NCBI GenBank assembly: GCA_022560025.1
Contig: JAFISE010000001.1
Coordinates: 310,001 to 374,000 of the forward strand
DNA: 64,000 nt
DNA from: Stagonosporopsis chrysanthemi
Lineage: Eukaryota; Ascomycota; Dothideomycetes; Pleosporales; Didymellaceae
Direction: 5' to 3'
In this document: positions 41,624-51,028 of the stretch, piece by piece
Layout of the letters: each line of letters starts with the position of its first letter
Position numbering within the stretch: the stretch's first letter is position 1
Notes under the pieces: generated by a model
Database searches by the model: none
The model's input: the letters and a program-made list of their open reading frames with translations, nothing else
Told to the model about the DNA's origin: nothing
Program-made: the position numbers and the translations under genes

Positions 41624-42239
41624 TGTGACTGCAACAACACGGTGTCTGAGAGCAGTGGAGGGATTGTCTATGGGGAAGAGGAGATCAAGTACATGGGTTA
41701 AATCGGGTCGTCGCCGATGGTCCTCATTGACGGCGGCGGCAACTCGTGGGCATAATTTTCGAAAAGATGCCGATGATTGAGCACGCCATCCTTAGTGCAT
41801 CTCTCCAGGGTCTTGAGTACCTCCACACTGTATTGTCAGCCAGTAGGGCTCCGTCTTTTGGTCATTGACCAATGGCCTCTGTAATCTCCGCGTCTGGATC
41901 ACGACGCCGCCTCACTCGTGACGAGGCGATTCTTTTCCGTGACATGTTGACATGCTGGAGACTTCGGAGCACTCTAGCCTCGACGGATTTTCTGGCTGCG
42001 AACAGCATAATCCCGCGCATCCAAGTCTGATTGGCCACCCGCATCTTGGTCGCGCTTTGCCGCTTATAGATGTACCGACAGCCGATTATCGATTAGACAT
42101 GCACCTCCACTCTGCGCCTCATGCCAGAGCGTACACCTGCATCAATGTTATGTCTTGAACTGTGCTTGCGTCGACGCCACCTCACCTTTCGTATTCAAAT
42201 ATTCCCACGGCTCATGTCGAGTCTAGCGCAGCTCCTGCA
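41624..42239. promoter_or_regulatory. divergent promoter region MET5/FAD1
   Basis: Upstream of two divergent genes. It contains a short uORF before FAD1 (listed separately). No other gene is supported. Confidence 0.45.
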
Positions 42240-42243
42240 ATGA
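42214..42243 (+). promoter_or_regulatory. uORF overlapping the FAD1 start codon
   Basis: Nine-codon reading frame (MSSLAQLLQ, stop TGA) whose stop overlaps the main ATG in the sequence caATGAaac. If the transcript starts upstream, ribosomes would end at the main start, an arrangement known to allow re-initiation or control. Confidence 0.55.
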
Positions 42244-43179
42244 AACACACATCGCTTGGATTTGAAGAACCCCTCGTCACCGATACCCCGCGGCCGTTCC
42301 CGGAGCAATGCGCGCGGATACATGAGCGCATAGACGCGTTTCTGGGTGCAAAGGATGTAACGGACCGCGTGAGGAGCGTGCAAGAGCAGACACGTATTGC
42401 TTTGGATGTAATAGAAAGGGCATTGGATCAGTATAGGTAGGCAGCACTGTTTGGGGTAACACCTGGTCAAAATATTAACAACTACATCAGTCTCCCCGAG
42501 CTATCGCTCGCATACAACGGCGGCAAAGATTGCCTTGTGCTCCTGATATTATATCTCTGCGCCTTACATCGACGCGGTCTCGTATCATCCACACCCTCAT
42601 CGAACATCGAAACTGCCGTACAATGTGTCTACATACAAGATAAGCACCCATTCAAAGAGGTGGAAGAGTTCGTGGCAACAAGCATCAAGACATATTCGCT
42701 CTCACTTCTTGAATATGCAAAACCTATGAAAGAGGCTTTCACAGATTATCTCCGCGATACACCGTCAGTCAAAGCCATCTTGGTAGGAACACGGCGAACA
42801 GACCCCCATGGAGAGCACCTGAAGCATTTCGATCCTACAGACAATTCATGGCCAGCGTTTGTGCGCGTACATCCAGTAATAGATTGGCACTATGTAGACA
42901 TTTGGACTGTAAGTGTAATTTGTTAGCCCTGTGCCTTCAATTTTCTGACTGCAGCAGTTCATTCGATTACTCAACATACCGTACTGCTCGCTATATGACC
43001 ACGGATACACCTCCCTCGGCGGGACGACAGATACTCATCCAAACCCAAAGCTCGCACGGCAAGCCTCGTCAAACCAGGTCCCGCAAGTCAGTCAGGCAAA
43101 TGGCACACCGAAGATTAAGTTTAGACCAGCATACGAACTCGTTGAAGACTTTGAGGAACGGTTAGGGAGGGACAGATAG
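42240..43179 (+). CDS. FAD1: FAD synthase (FMN adenylyltransferase)
   Basis: Transfers AMP from ATP to FMN to make FAD; PAPS-reductase-like fold. Model: join(42240..42436, 42491..42908, 42958..43179), 278 aa. Introns are 54 nt (GTAGGC/CATCAG) and 49 nt (GTAAGT/GCAGCAG). Family marks: LAYNGGKDCLVLLILYLCAL with the SYNGGKD-type ATP loop (about residues 73-80), AVQCVYIQDKHPFKEVEEFV, AILVGTRRTDPHGEHLKHF and DPTDNSWPAFVRVHPVIDWHY, then IRLLNIPYCSLYDHGYTSLG and GTTDTHPNP. The second acceptor is a tandem NAGNAG; using the distal AG gives the expected IWTFIR, while the proximal AG adds Gln. Confidence 0.95.
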
Positions 43180-43519
43180 CATAATTACAAAACATTGATA
43201 CTCCCAACAACACCGACCGCTACATGTTTGACCGACACGACGCAAATAAGACACAGCTGATCTAGACCTCTGACATACAATTTTGTCTCCTAGTCGTCAT
43301 ACCACTCAGCTCTGCAGTCATGAACGCGGGAGGTGGGGTGAACAAGCTTGGGCCGCGGCATCGCCCCGAAAACTCTCGAAGCTTCATGCATCGCAGCACT
43401 GACAACATGCTGATGCCTTAAACCTCACGGCTACCTGCAGCCCCCGAACCCTTCAATCGCCGGCTATTATGCGCCTACGAAACACCCGACTTAAATCTAC
43501 ATAGTCAACATATCCCACC
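43180..43519. other. intergenic, promoter of Hikeshi gene
   Basis: 340 bp between two plus-strand genes; nothing else is supported. Confidence 0.45.
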
Positions 43520-44158
43520 ATGTCAAGCTTCGGCGTCATTGTCTCCGGCCGCCCAGTCATCACCGACGCGCAAATCATTTCGCCCACGCAAGTCGCATAC
43601 CAAATCCCCTCGCAGCCCTCGTTTTCGCACATCGTCGTCTTCCTACTCCCCGGAACAACCCTCCCCGACGGCACCGCAGCCGCCGTGTACGCGCATCTGC
43701 CCGGAACCCCAGATTTCAAGCTTCTCGGCGCAATCGCCAACGAGAAACCCAGCGCGATCTTCAAAGTTAAAAACGGGAATGCTGCAGGTGGCGGTCTGGG
43801 CGACGAAGACGCAATGGTCGATGAGGGGCTCGCGAACGATGCCGCTGCGCCATTGGCGCTGGGGATAAGCGTTGAACCGGCTGCGCAAGTTGCGGCCGCG
43901 CTGGAGCAGAAGAAAGCACAGGATGCAGCTGCATCGGGGTCGGGTGCAGGGGTGGGGAGTGCGCTTGTTGTTAGAGGTCAAAACACGGTTGATCAGAAGG
44001 TTCTCGCGCAGAGGATCATTAAAAACTGCTATGACTTCTTGACGAGCTGGGGTAGTGGGGATACGGTTCCCCTTAAGGCATTCCAGGCATGGTGGACAAA
44101 GTTTGAGGGAAAGATTGAGCGGGATCCTGGGTTTCTAGAGAGATCCGACGGCGGTTGA
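43520..44158 (+). CDS. OPI10: Hikeshi/Opi10 family protein
   Basis: Homolog of human Hikeshi, the nuclear import carrier for Hsp70 under heat stress, and of yeast Opi10, first known from inositol over-excretion. Single exon, 212 aa from the ATG at 43520. N-terminal domain: SSFGVIVSGRPVITD, SFSHIVVFLLPGTTLPDGTA, FKLLGAIANEKPSAIFKVK, the FG-nucleoporin-binding half in human Hikeshi. A variable acidic Ala/Gly-rich linker follows, then LAQRIIKNCYDFLTSWGSGD and VPLKAFQAWWTKFEGKIERD, the conserved C-terminal helix. It is complete compared with the family (about 200 aa). Confidence 0.93.
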   Translation: MSSFGVIVSGRPVITDAQIISPTQVAYQIPSQPSFSHIVVFLLPGTTLPDGTAAAVYAHLPGTPDFKLLGAIANEKPSAIFKVKNGNAAGGGLGDEDAMVDEGLANDAAAPLALGISVEPAAQVAAALEQKKAQDAAASGSGAGVGSALVVRGQNTVDQKVLAQRIIKNCYDFLTSWGSGDTVPLKAFQAWWTKFEGKIERDPGFLERSDGG

Positions 44159-45293
44159 GGCAGAGTGGGACAGGATTAAGATCGACACAGCTTGTTTGGA
44201 GCGGACGCTCGCAGAGAGTGACAAAGCAATGAGAGGGTGAGGTCGGGTGAGCAGGCCGTGTCGCGGTGGTTGAAGGGTGTGAGTGCAGTGACTAGAACAC
44301 CGCGTGTCTTTAGGACGGCATTTGCGAAGGTCTGCACCATCATCCTGGGCGAAGCACATGTTGCTCTCCGGTTGAGTCCCATAGAGAGGTGGTAAATGTT
44401 GTACTTTGGCATGAACATCTGGCCTGGCTGAAAAGATTAGGTTTCGGCGGAGCTGGGACTCGTTGAACGCACATGTTCAGAAGATCTGAAAATAGTAGCT
44501 TGGATTTTTCCTCTGAGTCTTCACCCCGTGGTTGGAAGCAGCATCGTGGAAACAGATTGAGACGGACCTATATCAATACTATCATGCTCGAAAGCATGAG
44601 CACCTCCGAATCCAGATGTCAGCGAGTAACCACCATCATCAGAAACACTCATTGCACATCGCAATATAGACCGAAGAGTCGTAATCAAGGTGCTCCGAGC
44701 ATTGCATGCCGACGATGCCGCGATTCGGCGCATGCTACTTCTAAGTCCTCCCCACAACCCTGCTCCACATCCTCTTTCCACAATTCAAAGCGTATCTACT
44801 GGCCGCCACATATCGCGTCAGTTGTGATGTTGACGAGTCGTGCGTCATGCACTTATATCGCGCCAGCTGTGGGGCTCTTGTAAACTTACCTTGCGTGTGG
44901 CGAGATTGCTGGCTTTCTACTTGGTAAAAGCGCCAGTTTAGTGTTTGACTGGGTTTGCTTGTCTTGGATCTGGAGGATCTTAGTGTGCTGGGGGCATGTC
45001 TGATTGGGGAAATATTGTGGGAAACATTGAAGAACATCAAGAGCAGCCTGTGAAGGAGTAATGAATAAGATGTGCTGGACTAGAATGGTGGAAGGATTAC
45101 CGAGTAACGTCAAGTCCATACTCGGTACATCGCACATATCGATGTTAATTTATGTTCATTGATTTATTCAATGCCATCAGTCTCTGCCATAGAGTCGTGA
45201 ATCGCATTAGTATGTACTTATGCATGCATGTTTCGAGCCTGCACAAAAGCCAAAGCAGACGGCATCTCGTCGCTCAGGATGTAGTCGAAGTAC
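44159..45293. other. intergenic, no gene seen
   Basis: About 1.1 kb. Overlapping frames of 80-136 codons on both strands (44473-44883 plus, 44521-45137 minus) have no recognisable domain or splice-consistent extension, so none is called. Confidence 0.45.
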
Positions 45294-46895
45294 TCACGAC
45301 TCGTCCATCTTCTCGCCCTCACCCTTCTTTTCGCTCTCCACCGTCTTCTTGACGCCTTCCAGGAACGCCTTGACCGCATCGCCGCCACCAAGAGGCATAG
45401 CACCACCCCTCATGTAGCCGCCGTGCTCTACATCGATGTTGAGAGCCTGGGAGACAGTTGGGAGTGCACCTTCTCTCAGTGCCTCCGTCAGACTACCCAG
45501 TGCAGCACGGAGTTGTGGCGCGCGTATGATGTTCTTCAGCACATCTCTCTTTGAGTCTTGGTCCAGCGTCTGCACAACCATCCGTGCGGTTTCGCCGTTG
45601 GGGTCGATCTGGTCCACGTCCTCGACCTCTGCCTCGAGCAGGAACGGTGTGGTAGGTAGTTGTGCGCAAAGGGCGTCGATGAGCTCGTCTGAGGCCTTCT
45701 CGATAACTGGTCCAGTGGTCTTCGGTGATAGTAGGTCGAGTAAGGTTGTAAATGATTCACCGCCAGACTGTTGTGAGCCGCTGCTATCGCCGCCAAGGTT
45801 GCCACCCTTGAGCGAATCCATGAAGTTCTTGACGACGGACGAGACATCGCCTAATCCTGCACTGCGCATATGTTAGCGCAGGTCCGGCTCAAGAGTAGAC
45901 GCAAGAAAGAGACAATCGTCGTCGTGGCGAAAGGAAGACATGGTCTTGAAAGCATATTCTGTTTAGTGTTACATATCAGCAGCCAGTGCTGTCATGCCGA
46001 GTGGGCATGTGATGCTCCCAAACGCCTCACCGTTTCAATCGGTTCTTGAAGCTCTAGTGTCTGCCTCGCCAATGTCTCCCACGGCCGCACGAACCATGGC
46101 GGTAACTCGACTGCGCCACGACGCCGATTGCGATATAACCACAGTAAATGTTTAGGAGGACCTACGCTCGGCCACCGTCAGCTCCACCTTCACGAGATTC
46201 CTCGCCTTCATCTCGGATGTCGCCTCCTGTAGCCCCAGATCCAGCACCTCCTGTGCTGCCGTGACGATTCCGGCTAGATGGCTCTTCCTCGACGTCTTCC
46301 ATTGTATCGTCGTCATCACCGCCAGTGGGCGGGTTGGGGATGCCTGCGAGCTCGGCCTGGACGTCAATCTCCTCGCCATTCAGAAGCAAATCGACGATTT
46401 GGCCAATCTTGAGATCGCGCTCGCTGAACCAGCTTGCGTCGCCACGTGTATGCTGGGACTTTGATTGTAACCAGAAGAGGTAGCGCTGTGAGCTCGAATT
46501 GAATTTGAGGACGAACACACGGCCGTCGGTGGGCGACTTGACTGATTCGGAGTCTTCGGCAGCATCCTTGCCTGTGTATGGGGAGAACGAGCCGTCGCCG
46601 GGGATCATGATGAGGTCAAGCTCCGATTCGTCCAGAGACTTGTTGCGGGGTCGCCAGCAGAAGTGCACGAACTCTAAGCTGTGTGAGTTGAGACTATAGC
46701 TACAGTACGGCTATACAAACCATCTTCGCCCTGGTACAGATAAACGTAGCCGGGTTCGCGGACGGGCCTGACCGACTGCTTGTTGCCGTCTCTGGCCTGC
46801 TACTGTCAGCTTTAGGTGACACATTTGGAGTATGGTTCACTTACAGTGATATCGCACTTGCCGGCCTTGAATGTGATCAGCGGTTGAACTGACAT
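45294..46895 (-). CDS. RPN13: proteasomal ubiquitin receptor Rpn13/ADRM1
   Basis: Binds ubiquitin at the 19S proteasome cap through its Pru domain. Model: complement(join(45294..45861, 46166..46673, 46721..46796, 46845..46895)), 400 aa. Exon 1 gives MSVQPLITFKAGKCDIT, exon 2 ARDGNKQSVRPVREPGYVYL and YQGED, exon 3 EFVHFCWRPR, MIPGDGSFSPY and DGRVFVLKFNSSSQRYLFWL, which complete the Pru domain (about residues 1-115). The linker is Gly/Ser/acidic. Exon 4 has the DEUBAD-like helical domain (TTPFLLEAEVEDVDQID, IIRAPQLRAALGSLTEALRE), which recruits Uch37-type enzymes in other organisms. Introns 1 and 2 are 48 and 47 nt. Intron 3 is 304 nt, unusual here, but its ends (GTAGGT, GCGCAG) join exactly as GGRAAGLGDVSS. 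The two halves can be mistaken for separate genes. Confidence 0.9.
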
Positions 46896-48178
46896 GGTGG
46901 TGGGGTGTATGGGAGGTAAAGGAAGCTAGGGTTGGACGGTTTGGAGCTGCCTTGTGATGATGCGGCGGCGACGGAGGTCAAAGCACCAAATAGCGCGGGC
47001 CAATCAAATGAGGTAATCGTCGGAGAAGCACTCTCACATTGCCGACCCTTATACAAGCTCAAAACGACAGTTGAGAGATGAGATATTTCCCGAGGAAATA
47101 GCACCGGCCTACTAGAGCACATCTTGAATAGTGAACAGAAAACAACAGATTGCCAATCAACCGCCTTGCCCCATCTATGGGAGGCACTCTAAATTGTAGA
47201 GTGGACAGCAGCTCCTACAGAAGCATAAAGATCAGGCGAAAGCCCATTGCAATACTCCATCAAAAATAAGAAGGAAATTGCTCATGACGTCCAAGCGCGA
47301 CTCAGTATTCGCTGTGATGGACACGCTTTCTAGTACACACATTCGCTCGTCCACGCTCACAATAGATGGCTACACAAGATGCATGTTGTCTACATCGAGG
47401 CCATCGTTGACACTGGGTGAATACACCTTCGAGGTGCCAAGTTACGACAGATGTCTAGACTAGACGCGGGCGAAGCGTACCAAACCTTGCAACGATCGAA
47501 CGCCCTTTGCAATGCATCTTCTCATCCATGGAGATGCATTGGAATGGAACAGCAGTCAACAAGGGTGACACTTTCGAATGAAGTTTCCTTGTTTTACGAG
47601 AGGGTGACGAGGACTGGATAACGATTGAAATGAAGGCTGTTGTAAGCAAGAACATACGAGAAGCAGATCATTTTGACTAAGCCAATTGACATCCTCAAAG
47701 AGTGTTTGGGTTCTCAGGTCGTCTTGCTTCTTGTATCGAGTCGTTCAGATGTACAATTCAGCAGTGCAGAGGTAGCCGTATGATCTTGAGGTTAATTGCA
47801 CGTTCAAGAGATTGGTGGCGCGGTTCGCGCATGATTGGTTTTTTAGAATGTTGGAGCGTGCGTGAGTTGATGGGAGAGGCTGCGGCGAAACTGGAAGTAC
47901 AAGCCTGGGCGCCTGCGGTCGGTAAGTATTCAGCTGAGTATGGCGCGATCAAAGGGCGATTTCTCATCGGCCCAAGTCTGCGAGGAGGCATGGATGTTGT
48001 GCATAGAGTGATGCAACACGCCTGGGTTCGGAAAAAGGTAAGGCCGAGACTTTCCATCGAAGTGGCAAGCGCGACCAAGCGCCAAGGGGCACGGACCGCC
48101 CACATTCAATCGGCTCGCATTATTCGAACTCTCTACCGTGAGTTGACTCCCAGGTACTAACGACACCAGCAATTCGAA
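46896..48178. other. intergenic, RPL6 leader with probable 5'-UTR intron
   Basis: About 1.3 kb upstream of the ribosomal protein gene and downstream of none. A GTAAGT donor at 47932, a perfect TACTAAC branch at 48155-48161 and an acceptor at 48169, nine bases before the ATG, suggest a 238-nt intron in the leader. No other gene is supported. Confidence 0.5.
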
Positions 48179-48996
48179 ATGGCGGACACCAAACCCACGA
48201 CCCAGAAGTTCTCCAAGGGCGAGAGGTCGATACCGCACCACTCGCAGAAGGCCAGCAAGTACTACCCTGCTGAGGACGTTGTCGCCCCCAAGAAGGTACG
48301 TTCGCAGATGCGACAGCATGGAAGGATCAGGATGAAGCATCAAGAGGAGGATACGAGCGCAGCACAGCGGCAATGAATGCGCGACTGTGCGGCGAGAGCG
48401 GATGATCTACATGTTGCAAGATGCACGCAATGGACCTTCGCTAACATTGAACCAAGGCCCGCAAGACTGCTCGCCCCGCGAAGCCCCGTGCCTCCCTCCA
48501 GCCCGGTTCCGTCGTCATCCTCCTTGCTGGTCGTTTCCGCGGCAAGCGTGTCGTTCTTCTCAAGCACCTTCCCCAGGGTGTTCTCCTCGTCACTGGTCCC
48601 TTCAAGGTTAACGGCGTTCCTCTGCGACGAGTCAACGCCCGCTATGTCATCGCTACCTCCACCACCGTTGACATTAAGGGCATTGATGAGGGCGTCCTGA
48701 AGAAGGCCTCCGAGGAGGGCTACTTCACCAAGGACAAGGCCGCACACAAGCCTGGCGAGGATGCTTTCTTCAAGCAGGGCGAGAAGCCCGAGGTATGTAG
48801 TATCTATGGTGTCAACGCCGAACAGCACTAACAACCGCGACAGAAGAAGGAGACCTCCAAGGACCGTGTTGAGGACCAGAAGGCCATCGACAAGGCCCTT
48901 CTGGCCAACATTAAGAAGGAGGCTCACCTCGTCGACTACCTCGCCTCGAGCTTCAGCCTTCGCACTTCCGACAGGCCACACCAGATGCAGTTCTAA
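48179..48996 (+). CDS. RPL6: 60S ribosomal protein eL6
   Basis: Structural protein of the large ribosomal subunit. Model: join(48179..48295, 48457..48792, 48844..48996), 201 aa. Introns are 161 nt (GTACGT donor, GCTAAC branch, CCAAG acceptor) and 51 nt (GTATGT, CTAACAACCGCGACAG). Exon 1 is basic (MADTKPTTQKFSKGERSIPH, HHSQKASKYYPAED). Exon 2 carries the KOW-like core: PGSVVILLAGRFRGKRVVLL, PQGVLLVTGPFKVNGVPLRR, VNARYVIATSTTVDIKGID. Exon 3 ends HLVDYLASSFSLRTSDRPHQ, MQF. Length matches fungal eL6. Several false frames overlap it because the introns hold stops. Confidence 0.96.
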
Positions 48997-49450
48997 GCGT
49001 TGGGTCAGACGGGATTTGGCGTTCAGTGCATGGGATGAAAGACGACCTCGGGTGCTGCGGCCGTGACAGCAGGAAGTAATCCAGCGGCGGTACAGCGACC
49101 AACTTTTCATGAAGGCAACGTTTGCAATTCATATAAGCCTTGATACAAGCGACGAATACGAAACGATGCGAAAGTGATCAGATGGCTTTGGCAACCGTGA
49201 TTTCATCTCTTCGGCGTTACACGGAGCAAGCAATGGGTGGATATTCGATACTGATGGCGAAATAGAACTTGACATTACACTGTACGATTGCGCCCGACCG
49301 TTGTACTTGACTGCGCCGAAGTATCCACCTACCCAATAACGAACGCGACCGAAACGAAAGGGTATCTATGAACAGCAACACGACAAGCGAAGTCCGCAGC
49401 CCACTTCCCCACAGAGCCTTCCCGCGGGCGACCACAGACTAGCTGCTCCC
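48997..49450. other. intergenic between convergent genes
   Basis: Holds the 3' ends of the eL6 gene and of the hydroxylase-family gene. No other feature is supported. Confidence 0.5.
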
Positions 49451-50547
49451 TCACCTCCGGCTCTTACCCTTTCTGACTTTTGACTTCACCCTATCTGCCA
49501 GACCATTAGCTGCCTCTCCTGCTCCATCGATCGCTCGTCCTGTCTTCTCCTCTACATCATGCTTGTCCATCTCCGCTTTCAGATCCTCCATCACATCCTT
49601 CCCTACTGTTGTGCCATGACACCAATCCAGAACACCGATGGAGCCATAGTTGCCGTCTCCTTCGCTTAGCATGTGTGCATCAGTACGGCGTGCCATACCA
49701 TGGATCATGATTGTCGATGGAAGCACATTGTAGCCAGAGTAAACAAACGTCTCTTCGAGGCTGAAGAATGCAACCAGGAGAAGGTAGGTCAGGATGTGCA
49801 TCCGCAGCGCGATGGCAGGCAGATACAGCGGTAGCCACCGATGCAACATGTGACAAACCGGATGGTCGTAGTTGGCGACGAAAGAGTACGGCACCTGAAT
49901 ACTATGATGCCAAGTCGCATGCCACTGTGCCAGCCTGCCGCCACTCGGCGAGTGTAGCAAGTTGGTATGAATATAGTATTGCAACACCTGGACCACATTA
50001 GCATTTCGCAACCTCACTCCACAACCACCTCACCACTTACGTTCCGCGCCAGAACCCCACCCAGCGCATGCTTAACCATCGCCCACGGACTGGGCAAATG
50101 ATTCAACCCCCACCGACTCCCTTTAATCAGCAGCAGACTCCTCAACCTGAACACATCCGTCACCACAAACTCAATCGCGGCCTGTACCACCACACACGCC
50201 ACGACATTCGCCACACTCCATGCCACAACTCTCCTCACTTTCTTCTTCCCGCCCCGCTGGTTCGTGGGTATTCCCCACTGGCCCTGCGCCTTGAGCTCGA
50301 CTGCCAGACTCGGCACGCCAATGTCAAACACCAGGAACACGAGCGACGGTAGGATATACAGTGCGAGGCGCAACGCAAGCGGGCCAAAGAGCTCGAGTTG
50401 TAGCGGCGAGTAAGTGGCCGCGAGCGTCGTCCAGGCTAGTGAGAGGAAGATGAGGTTAAGGGATGTCGACCAGGAGGAGAGCACAGGGATTGCGAGAAGG
50501 GAGGCGATGGGGAGGGGAATTAGATTAAAGACCGCGGATAACGACAT
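49451..50547 (-). CDS. fatty acid hydroxylase/sterol desaturase family membrane protein
   Basis: Integral membrane di-iron oxidase of the fatty acid hydroxylase superfamily; the substrate (sterol, sphingolipid or other lipid) cannot be fixed. Model: complement(join(49451..49987, 50041..50547)), 347 aa; the 53-nt intron has GTAAGT and GTCCAG. Hydrophobic helices lie at about residues 5-35, 40-75 and 110-130, with a pair in exon 2 (IALRMHILTYLLLVAFFSLE). His-box motifs are HTNLLHS, WHATWHHSI, and later a looser H-containing IMIHG...TDAHM, consistent with H-x4-H, H-x3-HH and a third box. The C-terminus is a charged helix and a basic tail (KSKVRKGKSRR), which may act as an ER signal. No yeast ortholog is claimed. 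Confidence 0.78.
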
Positions 50548-51028
50548 TTTGTGTTATGGTCGTGGGTTGAGGTGGTGCTTGGGGATATGGGAGGTTGAAC
50601 TGGTTGGTGTTGTCGCATGCTTGTTTGTGGGTTCCATGTGGCTCGTGGTGCCTGTTTTGGTGTTGAGTCGCGATGACGTACCTGCGGGTTTCAGTCTGGC
50701 GCTTTCAGCCACTTCACACATCAGCACATCACCAGAATCTCGTTTGTCTGGAGAATAAGGCGATTTGTCTGTGTAATCAGGACATTCGCTTATTTCACAA
50801 GTCATCAACTGTAGATCATCTTTGATGGGATTTAAAAAATGACAATCGCTCCTAAGAGTGAGTCTCCAAAATTGATAGTACCTTCGTTGATAAACCGGAT
50901 TGGTCTACTGTTGACCTGCTGTTTGGGACTCGGATGCAGTCTCCAAAGTCTTGTCACAGAGGAAGCCGAGCTGCGTAAAGAAATCGAAACTATTTTATTC
51001 GGTTGGATTGCACGCATCATCTCCCGTG
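50548..51028. other. intergenic between two minus-strand genes
   Basis: 480 bp with short frames only; it holds the TYW4 3' end and the promoter of the hydroxylase gene. Confidence 0.45.
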
